From: Vreelandella olivaria
GTDB lineage: Bacteria > Pseudomonadota > Gammaproteobacteria > Pseudomonadales > Halomonadaceae
Assembly (NCBI RefSeq): GCF_023507745.1
Contig: NZ_JALPZO010000144.1
Location: 1 to 64,000 of the forward strand
DNA: 64,000 nucleotides
Reading direction: 5' to 3'
Below the pieces are notes generated by a model. That model saw only the letters and a program-made list of their open reading frames with translations, was not told the origin of the DNA and searched no databases. Position 1 is the stretch's first letter. Each line of letters starts with the position of its first letter. A program made the position numbers and the translations under genes. Positions 44,016-52,760 of the stretch are shown piece by piece.

Positions 44016-45784
44016 CTCAAGCCCTCCCACATCAGTAACAGTGCCAGTGCAACAGCAAACGCCATCATTAAACCGCCACTATGGTGGCGCATCCAGCCCT
44101 CGGCGGATAAGAACCGAGTCAACCACGCCATCACAATACGCTCACCTCCCAGAGAAGCCTCAATGCATGCCGTCTTTACTCCATGACACCTGTACGCGAC
44201 CCAATGTGACAGACTCACAAGCCTGATGGCAAATGGACTATACAGCCACCACAAATCACCCGATGGAGGCGCAGCAGCCCTCACATTACGCACTAAGTAA
44301 ACACTCATTGCCACCAGCATCACGCCTGCGGGGAATGGCCATATAACACCCAGCCACTCCTTGAGTGGTAGCGGTGCAATGCTGCCCTCAGGAAGCGGTA
44401 GCCAGACAGGCGTCATCAGCGCGGCAATCAGTGCGACCAACCATGCCCCCCATTGAAATCGATGGCTACCGCCCTGCTGGCGTTGCTGCCATTGGCGCCA
44501 CAGGCACACACTCACCAGCGCTGCCGTACCTATCGCCGCCCAGGTCAGTAGCATAATCAGACGTTCATGATGCATGTCATACAGTGCGCTTTTGACCCCC
44601 CACTTGCTCACCATGCCCGCCGCCAATGCGCCGGTTAGCGATACTCCAGGCAAGGCAAGTAAGCAAAACAGGAATGGCTGTGGCCAACGGGGCATATGTT
44701 CACTGACACTGGTGCCCATAAACAGAGCGCCTTTGGCCAGGGCATGGTGGGCGGCAAACAGCACCACACCCGGTAATAGCAAAGGCCAAACGTCAGGTGC
44801 GGCCAACCCCATGGCGACCAGTGCAGTTAACATCCCCATCTGACTGATACTGGAATATGCCAACACCGCCTTGGGATGGCGTTGCCAAACACCATAAAGT
44901 GCTGCGCCAAACGCTGCCGCCAGACCCGCCAGCAGCATAATGTTGCCCAACTGCATCAATGCGGGTGATAACCCTTCAACGCCCAGTGGCAGAACGTTAA
45001 CCCACCCCAGTAACCCTGCTTTAATCATGGCCCCGCTAAGTACCGCACTGGCAGGGGCTGGTGCCACAGGGTGGGCCAGCGGCAACCAGACATGCAAACC
45101 AATAACGCCCGCTTTCACACCAAACCCAAGCCACAGCAACAGTGCCATGGCGGCTCCCTGCTCCGCCTCAGCAATACCCTCACGCATGCCCTCAAGGGAA
45201 AGGGTTTGCGCCGCACCGGCAGCCCACAGCAGACCACCCAGGATCATCCCTTCGCCGATCACAGCCAGAATCAAATACGCTTTCGCTCCCAGCCGCGCCT
45301 GTTCACTGCCGCTGTGTACTACCAAGCCATAGGCAGCGAATGTCATTAAAGCAAAACCCAGATAAAAACTGGCAATATCCTGGGCAATGACCAACAGGAG
45401 ATTACCTAAAAAAGTAAGCGGCCATAGCAGCGCCAAACGCACCAGACGCTGCTCAGTCTCATCATCACCCGCTTGAGCCTTATCCTGCTCGGCGGCAAAG
45501 TATCCCCGCGCATGTACTGCCGCCAAGGTCCACAGTAAGGCCGTAAATGCCAACCATGGGCGGCTCAGCGCATTCAACTCCCAATACCCTCCCAGCATCC
45601 AGGCATCTATCACCCACTGGGCTTCGCCCCCATACGCCAGCAGCAGCGCAGGCCAAGACGCAGACAGCCATAGCAGAGTAAAGTACCTGCGAGTAACTAC
45701 AGGCGTTCGATAAGCCTGCCAAACCACGTTAGCAGCGACACATAGCGGCCAAATCAAAGCCACCCACAGGAGTAAGCTCATCAT
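44012..45784 (-). CDS. Mrp/complex I-like antiporter subunit (large subunit 3)
   Basis: With the start at 45784 (MMSLLLWVALIWPL) there are 590 residues and about 14-16 membrane segments. The proton-conducting signature is seen in LLLWLGFGVKAGVIGLHVWLPLAHPVAPAPASAVLSG, with the channel lysine and MIKAGLL, and HHALAKGALFMG further on. It belongs to the NuoL/MnhA/HyfB superfamily but lacks the C-terminal MbhD/MnhB extension of a full MnhA. It overlaps its neighbours by 4 bases on both sides. Confidence 0.85.
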   Translation of the reverse strand: MMSLLLWVALIWPLCVAANVVWQAYRTPVVTRRYFTLLWLSASWPALLLAYGGEAQWVIDAWMLGGYWELNALSRPWLAFTALLWTLAAVHARGYFAAEQDKAQAGDDETEQRLVRLALLWPLTFLGNLLLVIAQDIASFYLGFALMTFAAYGLVVHSGSEQARLGAKAYLILAVIGEGMILGGLLWAAGAAQTLSLEGMREGIAEAEQGAAMALLLWLGFGVKAGVIGLHVWLPLAHPVAPAPASAVLSGAMIKAGLLGWVNVLPLGVEGLSPALMQLGNIMLLAGLAAAFGAALYGVWQRHPKAVLAYSSISQMGMLTALVAMGLAAPDVWPLLLPGVVLFAAHHALAKGALFMGTSVSEHMPRWPQPFLFCLLALPGVSLTGALAAGMVSKWGVKSALYDMHHERLIMLLTWAAIGTAALVSVCLWRQWQQRQQGGSHRFQWGAWLVALIAALMTPVWLPLPEGSIAPLPLKEWLGVIWPFPAGVMLVAMSVYLVRNVRAAAPPSGDLWWLYSPFAIRLVSLSHWVAYRCHGVKTACIEASLGGERIVMAWLTRFLSAEGWMRHHSGGLMMAFAVALALLLMWEGLR

Positions 45785-47286
45785 GGCAAATACTCCCCGA
45801 CGGCCACTCGTGCAGCCCAATCCAATGGGCTAAATGGCAACCCAGCCAGTAGCCCCGCCCCCAAACTGATTAAGGCAGTAAATACCGCTGGCCATAACAA
45901 CCAACCATGGGTTTCCAACCGCCCAAGACACTGCTCCTTTGGCCACTCGCCCTGGCCATGTGCCGGCCCGGGACGAAACCACAGGCGGTGCACAATAGGC
46001 AGGAAGTACATCGCGTTTAAGGTACTGCTGGCCACGAGTACCGCCACGACCCAGTACATTCCCCCCTGGATGGCGCCAATCCCCAGGTACCACTTGGTGA
46101 TAAACCCAGCAATCGGCGGTAACCCGATCATGCCAAACGCCCCCACGGTAAATGCCAGGCTGGTTAACGGCATACGTTTGCCAGCACCGTTCATCTCATC
46201 AATGCGATGAATACCCAACTCTTCGGCATAATTCCCTGCGCAAAAGAACAGCGTCACCTTCATTAACCCCTGATGCAGCAGGTGGGCAAGCGCCCCTATC
46301 GTGCCAAAAGGACCAAACAGGCTCACCCCCAGAACGACGTAAGAAACCTGGCTGATCGTGGAATATGCCAAACGGGGCTTTAGCTCCTGCTGTGCGATAG
46401 CCCGCACTGAGCCGTAGATAATGGTGATGGACGCGGCGATGGCCAGTGCTGTAGTTACCCCAAGCTCAACGCTAAGTTCAATGCCATAAAGATCATAAAT
46501 AATACGTAGAATGCCAAAAGCCCCCGCCTTCACGACAGCAACCGCATGTAGCAGCGCACTCACCGGCGCAGGAGCAACCATGGCTCTGGGTAACCAGCCA
46601 TGCAGAGGTACCATGGCCGCCTTAACCGCCAACCCACCCACTAACAGTGCAAATATCAGCGTCAATAACCCACGGTGGTCGTTTAAATAGTGAGCAAGCC
46701 CACGCTCCGACGCAAATGAGTGGTCACCGGTTAAGCTGTAAAGCATCACCACACCCAGTAACAACACTACCCCTGCCGTCAGCGTATAGCGCAAATAGAC
46801 CCGGCCAGCCGCCAGTGCCTTGGCCGTGCCCGAATGCACCACCAAGGGATATGTGGAAAGCGTCAACATTTCGTAGAAAATCAGGAAGGTAAACAGGTTG
46901 CCGGCCAAAGCGATCCCCAGGGTACTGGCGACGCATAAGCTGAAAAAACCAAAAAAGCGTTTGCGATTGGCGGCCCCCTCCAAATAGCCAATGGCGTATA
47001 TCGTGGTGCATAACCATAGCAGCGACGATAAGCCAGCAAACATAACCCCCAGCGCATCAGCTCTCAGCACAAAATCAATACCGCCAATAATCTGGAAGCT
47101 GAAGGTATCCTGATACCCTTCCGAAACACGCCCTATCATCAGTGTGACGAGAATAATCTTGCTGACCGCAGCCACTAAGTTGATGCTGGTTCTCAGCCGT
47201 CGTGCTTCCTCCGGTAAGATAAAAATCGCCACTGCTGCCAAAAGAGAGGTTGCCAGTGTTGTAAGCGGTAACCATGCCGCATTCAT
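45781..47286 (-). CDS. Mrp-like antiporter subunit, MnhD type (large subunit 2)
   Basis: The 501-residue protein has about 14 membrane segments and the best conserved set of residues in the group: the essential glutamate in FYEMLTLSTYPLVVHS, channel lysines in GLAVKAAMVPLHGWLPRAMVAPAPVSALLHAVAVVKAG and HQGLMKVTLFFCAG. These fit an active proton- or sodium-translocating subunit of the MnhD/NuoN type. It overlaps both neighbours by 4 bases (ATGA). Confidence 0.88.
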   Translation of the reverse strand: MNAAWLPLTTLATSLLAAVAIFILPEEARRLRTSINLVAAVSKIILVTLMIGRVSEGYQDTFSFQIIGGIDFVLRADALGVMFAGLSSLLWLCTTIYAIGYLEGAANRKRFFGFFSLCVASTLGIALAGNLFTFLIFYEMLTLSTYPLVVHSGTAKALAAGRVYLRYTLTAGVVLLLGVVMLYSLTGDHSFASERGLAHYLNDHRGLLTLIFALLVGGLAVKAAMVPLHGWLPRAMVAPAPVSALLHAVAVVKAGAFGILRIIYDLYGIELSVELGVTTALAIAASITIIYGSVRAIAQQELKPRLAYSTISQVSYVVLGVSLFGPFGTIGALAHLLHQGLMKVTLFFCAGNYAEELGIHRIDEMNGAGKRMPLTSLAFTVGAFGMIGLPPIAGFITKWYLGIGAIQGGMYWVVAVLVASSTLNAMYFLPIVHRLWFRPGPAHGQGEWPKEQCLGRLETHGWLLWPAVFTALISLGAGLLAGLPFSPLDWAARVAVGEYLP

Positions 47287-48773
47287 ACGACACCTCCATG
47301 CAACAACGACAGCGGCAAATGCGCCAGTAAGCCGAGGCCAAAAGCGGCCAGCGCTAAACAGAGCGCAATTAAATCCATACCAGGAGCAAGTGGCTGATAG
47401 TGATGGCGTGGTGCCTGTTCATCAAAGGAGTAACGGAAGACACGAAACACATAGGCTGCCGTCAACAGCGTCCCAACCAGCAGTGCTGCCACAGCTACCC
47501 ACTGCTGGGTCATCACCATCGCTTGCAGAAGCAGCCACTTCGCCGTAAAGCCCGCGCTAGGCGGCAATCCCATTAGCGTGACGGAAGCAATACCAAAGAT
47601 CAGCAGGGACAGCGGCAAGCGGCGGCTTGACCCTGCAAGCCCTTTCAGGGAGCTTTCGCCAGTGGCGAGAATCAGATTACCAGCCGCCATAAACATTGCA
47701 GCCTTAGCCAGCGCATGCCCTATCAGTTGAAGCCAAAACCCCTGCCAGGCCAACGCCTGGGGTAACGGCGCGATATCCGGCCCCAACAGCAGAGGAAATA
47801 CCACCATCAGATAGCCAAGCTGTGCAACGGTGGAAGAGGCCACTAAGGTTTTAAGCGAGTTTGCCCGCCATGCCACCAGCCCGCCCCAAACAATCGCCAG
47901 CATGCCCAGCCATGCCACCAATTGTGGCGCAAAAGACGTGCCAGGGAGCAGAATGCTCCATAACATGACCAGAATGAATAACGAGGCTTTAATCACCAGC
48001 GCCGCATGCAGTGCGCTGACGGGGGTCCAGGCACTTTCATGCACTGGTGTCAGCCAGCCATGTAGGGGGAACAGGGCAGCCTTTAGTGCCAGACCAGCCC
48101 CCATCAATGCTGCCGCCACCCAGGCGACCGGCCCTGGCTCGACCACGTCAGCCAGCGTCTGCAAATCAAGCTGCCCCCAGTAACCGAGCACCAGGGCCAC
48201 GCCAAGCAGGTAAGCCAGTGACCCGACCAGTGTTAATAGGAGGTAGCGCATCCCAGCCACCAGCGCCGCTGGTTTGCCCGACAGTAACAGCATACCTACC
48301 GCTGCCAACCCCATTAATTCCAGAGCGGCATAAAGCGTTAGCAGATCAGCCGCCACCCAAATCAGTGAGAGCGCACTTATCAATACGCCCATTAACGGCC
48401 ACAGCCAGCGGGACAGCTTGCCTGGATTGGTCAAACGCAAATGACCAGGTGTGTACAACGCAGCGGCAGCGCCCACCCACTGGGTGACTAACAGCATGAG
48501 AATGCCAAGGCCATTCAAGCGTAGCGAAATCGTGACGCCTGCCACCTGCCACTGCCAACGCAACAAGCCTGCCTGTTGATAATCAATTAACAGCAGACCA
48601 CCGGCCAATAGAATAGGTAGGCATGCCAACGCAACCGGGAGCACCCGCCGAGTTGAAAACAGCGCGCCCAGCAGGCCAAATAGAATAGGTAACACTAACG
48701 TAGCCGCTAACGCCCAGTGGGTCAGCCAAAGTGGCTCGAATGTTGCGTTGAGCAGGCCAAACCGCCATATCAT
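47283..48773 (-). CDS. Mrp-like antiporter subunit, MnhD type (large subunit 1)
   Basis: The 496-residue protein has about 14 membrane segments. It keeps a membrane glutamate in LYAALELMGLAAVG, lysines in GLALKAALFPLHGWLTPVHESAWTPVSALHAALVIKAS and GHALAKAAMFMAAGN. It is more diverged than subunit 2 around the channel (WTPVSALHAA in place of APAPVSALLHA), which could reflect a different ion. It overlaps the fusion gene upstream by 4 bases. Confidence 0.86.
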   Translation of the reverse strand: MIWRFGLLNATFEPLWLTHWALAATLVLPILFGLLGALFSTRRVLPVALACLPILLAGGLLLIDYQQAGLLRWQWQVAGVTISLRLNGLGILMLLVTQWVGAAAALYTPGHLRLTNPGKLSRWLWPLMGVLISALSLIWVAADLLTLYAALELMGLAAVGMLLLSGKPAALVAGMRYLLLTLVGSLAYLLGVALVLGYWGQLDLQTLADVVEPGPVAWVAAALMGAGLALKAALFPLHGWLTPVHESAWTPVSALHAALVIKASLFILVMLWSILLPGTSFAPQLVAWLGMLAIVWGGLVAWRANSLKTLVASSTVAQLGYLMVVFPLLLGPDIAPLPQALAWQGFWLQLIGHALAKAAMFMAAGNLILATGESSLKGLAGSSRRLPLSLLIFGIASVTLMGLPPSAGFTAKWLLLQAMVMTQQWVAVAALLVGTLLTAAYVFRVFRYSFDEQAPRHHYQPLAPGMDLIALCLALAAFGLGLLAHLPLSLLHGGVV

Positions 48774-49471
48774 TGACTCTGCCCCCTAACGCCATCGTCA
48801 GGCCTGGGGGATGCATCATGGTCAAACATAAGAAGATAGCGAATCAGCAATGCCCCTAATAAAGAGCCCAACCAGGCAATCGACAATCCGACGCTGATCA
48901 GTGCCTGCGCCCCTTCTACCGTGCCTGCCATACCCGCCAGTAGCAGAAAAACGCTGGAGCCAAGGATATTAAATGCCAGTAACCGCCGCAGCAGATGGCG
49001 ATGAAATGCAAACGCCCCCATGGCGGTTGCCGCAATAACAATTGATGCCAGTACCAGGGGGTGTTCAGTAGGTGAGTACACCATTTCTGGCATAACGTAG
49101 CGGATGGCCCCCCCCATCATTAAGCACCAGGCCAGCGCCAGCAATACCCGCGTAACCCCATGGGAGCACGAGTCGCGTGAATAATCATAGTAATTCATTG
49201 CATCTATATTATACGCGGGATAAGTGGTGCCAGGAGAAAAAACCCCAAGGGCATAAAAAAAGCATGCCCCTGTAAACACGACACCCAGCACCACTTCAAC
49301 TAACGCCAGCCAGGGAGCCCCCAGCAGTAACCATGCCAGCGCCATAAAGAGAGCAAACACCACAAACAGGCAGCTAGCCCGCAACAAGTGGCGATCAAAC
49401 AGGCAGACAAGCGCTGCTGCCCCCAGGCAGAGTGCCACCACCCCTTCTAATAAAACAAAGGAAGCTATCAT
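48770..49471 (-). CDS. Fused MbhD (DUF4040) and MnhC/NuoK-like membrane protein
   Basis: The 233-residue protein has six or seven membrane segments. Residues about 1-80 match the DUF4040/MbhD unit found at the end of MnhA (LVEVVLGVVFTGACFFYALG), then a loop with YNIDAMNYYDYSRDS, and residues about 140-225 match the MnhC/NuoK three-helix unit (RHLLRRLLAFNILGSSVFLLLAG, then AQALISVGLSIAWLGSLLGALLI). It starts the five-gene operon. The two units are normally carried on separate subunits of Mrp complexes. The family calls rest on pattern only and are less certain than for the large subunits. Confidence 0.7.
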   Translation of the reverse strand: MIASFVLLEGVVALCLGAAALVCLFDRHLLRASCLFVVFALFMALAWLLLGAPWLALVEVVLGVVFTGACFFYALGVFSPGTTYPAYNIDAMNYYDYSRDSCSHGVTRVLLALAWCLMMGGAIRYVMPEMVYSPTEHPLVLASIVIAATAMGAFAFHRHLLRRLLAFNILGSSVFLLLAGMAGTVEGAQALISVGLSIAWLGSLLGALLIRYLLMFDHDASPRPDDGVRGQSQ

Positions 49472-49547
49472 GCGCCTTCGCTAATACCTTGCATCGGCTA
49501 CGGAAGTGATTACTTTGCCTGCCTTTTCAGTGCTTGTCGACGCGCGG

Positions 49548-50213
49548 CTAAGCCAAACGCTCACTTAACCAGCGGCCAATATCCCCCACCTGCTGTGGGC
49601 ATAGCGCATGGGCCATGGGGTACTGGCGATAGTTCACCGAATACCCCATGGCTTTCAACCGTTCTGCGCCGCTACGGCCCAAACTTTCCGGCACAATGGG
49701 GTCAAAATTGCCGTGGTGAACTTCAATAGGTATTTGCCGGTTTTCTTCGGCCAAGTCGATGCTGTCGGCAGTGGCAAAGTAAGTTGACATCGCCAGCAGC
49801 CCACCCAGGCGGTGCGGGAAAGAGAGGGCAGCCTGATAGGCAACTGCGCCGCCCTGGGAAAAGCCTGCCACAATAATACGCTGGCTATCGATACCCTGAT
49901 CCAACTGCTCCTGCATCAGTTCCTGAATGCGCACAGCGGACTTTCGCAGTTGTACCTCATCCACCCGGCGACCCAAATCCATAGCGAGAATGTCATACCA
50001 GGCGGGCATCACCATGCCGCCATTGATAGTGACCGGCAGGCGCGGTGCATGCGGCATAATAAAGCGCACATGAGCATCCTGGGGTAGGGTAAGTGCGGGT
50101 ACAAGTGGCTCAAAATCATGCCCGTCGGCACCCAAGCCATGAATAATAAATACACACGCATCGGCGGGTTGACCATTTCTCGGCTCAATAATCAGTTCGC
50201 CAGGGGCTGTCAT
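49548..50213 (-). CDS. Carboxylesterase (alpha/beta hydrolase, EstB-type)
   Basis: The 221-residue protein is of the phospholipase/carboxylesterase family: HGLGADGHDFEPLVPAL near the start (oxyanion region), nucleophile in VAGFSQGGAVAYQAAL, acid in HGNFDPIVPESL and histidine in YPMAHALCPQQ. It hydrolyses short-chain esters and is cytoplasmic. A clear AAGGAA ribosome binding site precedes the ATG. It follows the antiporter operon upstream but has its own gap of 76 bases. Confidence 0.9.
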   Translation of the reverse strand: MTAPGELIIEPRNGQPADACVFIIHGLGADGHDFEPLVPALTLPQDAHVRFIMPHAPRLPVTINGGMVMPAWYDILAMDLGRRVDEVQLRKSAVRIQELMQEQLDQGIDSQRIIVAGFSQGGAVAYQAALSFPHRLGGLLAMSTYFATADSIDLAEENRQIPIEVHHGNFDPIVPESLGRSGAERLKAMGYSVNYRQYPMAHALCPQQVGDIGRWLSERLA

Positions 50214-50285
50214 GGGATTGATTCCTTGCTGAATTTAAAAGCGCCACCCTAGCGTAAAGTGGCGTTTACGGCGAGTCATTATCCG

Positions 50286-52055
50286 TTAAAACGGCCAGAC
50301 CAGCGGAATCAGCGCCAGAGCAATCGCTCCGGTCAGCAAATTTAAACCTCCCCCCACACGCAGGAAATCACTGATCCGATACCCTCCTGGGCCGTGCACC
50401 ATCAGGTTGGTTTGATAGCCAATGGGGGTTAGAAAGCTGGCTGAGGCCGCAAACATGACAGCCACCACGTAAGGCATCGGATTGACACCCAAACTTTCCG
50501 CCGCCGCCATGACAACGGGAAAAATAATCACCGCCGCAGCATTATTGGTCACAAGCTCGGTGAGCAATGCCACCACACAGTAGGTACCAATCAGCAGCAA
50601 CATCGGGTTGCCTGCGACCAACGCCAGAATACCCCCTGCGATGACATCCGCGGCACCTGAACTTTGCAGTGCAGCGCCCACCCCAAATGATGCCGCAATG
50701 GTCAGTAGTACCTGAGTATCCAGCCCCCGCTTGGCGGCCCCCACTGTGCAGCACCCTGTTAATAATGCCAATGCCGCCCCCAGCATGGCGGCATTAAGCA
50801 TGCTCAGCACACCCAGCGCGGCCAGTAGCACAGCTCCCAGCAGTATCGCCCATGCCAGCGGTGCTTTTTCATGTACCGGGCGTGCCGAACCGTTCAACTC
50901 ACTGATCAGCAGAAAGTCTTTGGATTGGCGGTGGCGTTCAATAAAGGGTGGACGGGCCTCAAGCAGGAGCACATCAGCAGGCTGTAGACGCACTTGTCCC
51001 AGATTGCCGGTCACCCGCTCTCCACCACGACAAATGGCTAGCACAGCGGCGCCGTAAAGGGTTCTAAAGCGGCCATCACGGATACGCTGACCGATGAACT
51101 GGCATTGGTTCGAGACAACCGCTTCGACCAAGCGACGCTCTTTGAACTCCTTCTCCAGACTGGATGCTCCATCTCTGGAGGGGATCAAGCCACGAATCTG
51201 CTGTAACTCCACAGCGGCATCGCTGGTGCCTACGAAAACGAGCCGGTCACCCGCCTTAAGTTGCTCACCAGGCCCGACGACACTCACCACGTTGCCCGCG
51301 CGCTCTATCTCTACTAGAAATAATTCCTGTAGATGGCGCAGCCCTGCCTCCTCCACCGTGCGGTCGACCAGTACACCTGCGGGATCAACTTCCATTTCAA
51401 TGGTGAATTCCCGGGGATTGGCAAAGGCTTTCGACATACCTTCCCGGGACGGCAGTAAGCGAGGCCCAAGGAAGATCAAATATGCCAGCCCCACCACCGC
51501 CACAGGAATACCTACCCATGCCAGGTCAAACAACCCCATCGCCAGATTTGGATAGCGATCAACCAGCAGGCCGTGTACGACCAGGTTGGTACTGGTACCA
51601 AACAGCGTAATGGTGCCTCCCAAAATAGACGCAAAGCTTAGTGGCATTAGCAGTCGTTGCGGGGATAGCCTTAGCCGACGGCTCCAGCTCATGACAGCAG
51701 GAATATAAGTCGCCACGACGGGCGTATTATTGAGAAAACCACTTAGCGTGGCCACCGGCAATACCAGCCGTGCAAGTGCGCCACGCTCACTGTTGGGGCG
51801 CCCCAGCACATAGCGAATAATCAGGTCAATTCCCCCGGTTTCTCGGATGCTGGCCACCAGCACATACATAAAGGCGACAGTGAATAAACCGGTGTTGGAA
51901 AACCCTCCCAACGCCTGTTGTGGGTCAATCACGCCTAACGTCATTAACACCACTACCGCACCCAGTAGAATAATATCTGGCCCCAGCCGCGACAGTGCCA
52001 TCAGTGGAAAAATAGTCAGCACTACCCCAACTGCAATCCAAGCGTCCAGCGACAT
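50286..52055 (-). CDS. SLC13-type permease with two TrkA-C (RCK_C) domains
   Basis: The 589-residue protein has about 11 membrane segments with the ion/substrate motifs ITLFGTSTNLVVHG and TPIGYQTNLMVHGPGGY. Between the halves (residues about 210-375) lie two RCK_C domains (GDRLVFVGTSDAAVELQQIRG and PADVLLLEARPPF). This DASS/SLC13 plus TrkA-C layout is found in sulfate and other anion transporters; the regulatory domains probably bind a nucleotide or ion. Substrate unknown. Confidence 0.88.
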   Translation of the reverse strand: MSLDAWIAVGVVLTIFPLMALSRLGPDIILLGAVVVLMTLGVIDPQQALGGFSNTGLFTVAFMYVLVASIRETGGIDLIIRYVLGRPNSERGALARLVLPVATLSGFLNNTPVVATYIPAVMSWSRRLRLSPQRLLMPLSFASILGGTITLFGTSTNLVVHGLLVDRYPNLAMGLFDLAWVGIPVAVVGLAYLIFLGPRLLPSREGMSKAFANPREFTIEMEVDPAGVLVDRTVEEAGLRHLQELFLVEIERAGNVVSVVGPGEQLKAGDRLVFVGTSDAAVELQQIRGLIPSRDGASSLEKEFKERRLVEAVVSNQCQFIGQRIRDGRFRTLYGAAVLAICRGGERVTGNLGQVRLQPADVLLLEARPPFIERHRQSKDFLLISELNGSARPVHEKAPLAWAILLGAVLLAALGVLSMLNAAMLGAALALLTGCCTVGAAKRGLDTQVLLTIAASFGVGAALQSSGAADVIAGGILALVAGNPMLLLIGTYCVVALLTELVTNNAAAVIIFPVVMAAAESLGVNPMPYVVAVMFAASASFLTPIGYQTNLMVHGPGGYRISDFLRVGGGLNLLTGAIALALIPLVWPF

Positions 52056-52287
52056 AACACTTATCCCTACCCTAAAAGCATGGGGCTATTGTGACGCCTA
52101 CGGGATATTCTAAAAAGTTATTTTTAGAAACAATTTAATATCAAAAAAGAATATAAAGTAATCACTAACGCGCGGAACAGTACGGTGAGGACAGCATAGG
52201 TGACGACAGGTAACGTCCTGAAAGCGTGAACATGGGGAAGAGTTTGCTAAAGAGATACCCGACTGGCTAAACAGGTATGCTTTCAAC
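52056..52287. other. AT-rich intergenic stretch without a gene
   Basis: This stretch lies upstream of the SLC13 gene and includes its promoter region (AT-rich 52105-52160). I see no open frame with a ribosome binding site, no RNA gene and no clear operator. The csp terminator follows. Confidence 0.6.
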
Positions 52288-52316
52288 ACAAAAAAACCCC
52301 GCTCAAAGCGGGGTTT
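52288..52316 (-). terminator. Terminator of the cold-shock gene
   Basis: On the minus strand an 8-bp stem AACCCCGC/GCGGGGTT (52295-52302 with 52307-52314) is followed by a run of T. It lies 47 bases downstream of the csp stop. Confidence 0.9.
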
Positions 52317-52362
52317 CTTAGCACACCAGTATTAATTACCAGTGGCAGACATCAAGCTGGAA

Positions 52363-52569
52363 TTAACCCAGAACTTTGATGTTGGAAGCCTGAAGGCCTT
52401 TTTTACCCTGAGTGACGTCGAAGGAAACCTTCTGGCCGTCTTGCAGAGTTTTGAAGCCGTCAGCTTGAATTTCGGAGAAGTGTGCGAACAGGTCGTCACC
52501 ATTGTCGTCCGGAGAAATGAAGCCGAAGCCTTTAGTGTCGTTAAACCACTTAACGGTACCAGTTGCCAT
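52363..52569 (-). CDS. CspA-family cold-shock protein
   Basis: The 68-residue protein is a single cold-shock domain with both RNA-binding motifs (KGFGFI and DLFAHF) and the start [14 protein letters not shown]. CspA-family proteins bind single-stranded RNA and act as RNA chaperones or antiterminators. Whether it is cold-induced or constitutive cannot be told, but the long leader (about 160 bases to the AT-rich promoter near 52730) fits the regulated type. It has its own terminator. Confidence 0.95.
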   Translation of the reverse strand: MATGTVKWFNDTKGFGFISPDDNGDDLFAHFSEIQADGFKTLQDGQKVSFDVTQGKKGLQASNIKVLG

Positions 52570-52730
52570 GATCGAAATCCTCGATTGAGCTTAATGTAGA
52601 GCCGGGTAATACCCGAGTTGCAGTGGGTAGAACAAGAAACTTTCACCAGACTCAACGCTTGAGCGTTTCGATACTGCTGACAACGTTCGACTTGCTAACC
52701 TACTGCATTGAAGGATGCGCTTAACCAAGC
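52570..52730 (-). promoter_or_regulatory. Long 5' leader of the cold-shock gene
   Basis: The gap upstream of csp on the minus strand carries no gene. It contains a GAGGA ribosome binding site 10 bases before the ATG and the complementary stretches CGAAACGCT and AAGCGTT near 52650-52670. Long structured leaders are typical of cold-inducible csp genes. This is inferred from layout only. Confidence 0.35.
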
Positions 52731-52760
52731 CGCACGTCAACACTATGATGGAAAAAAATG

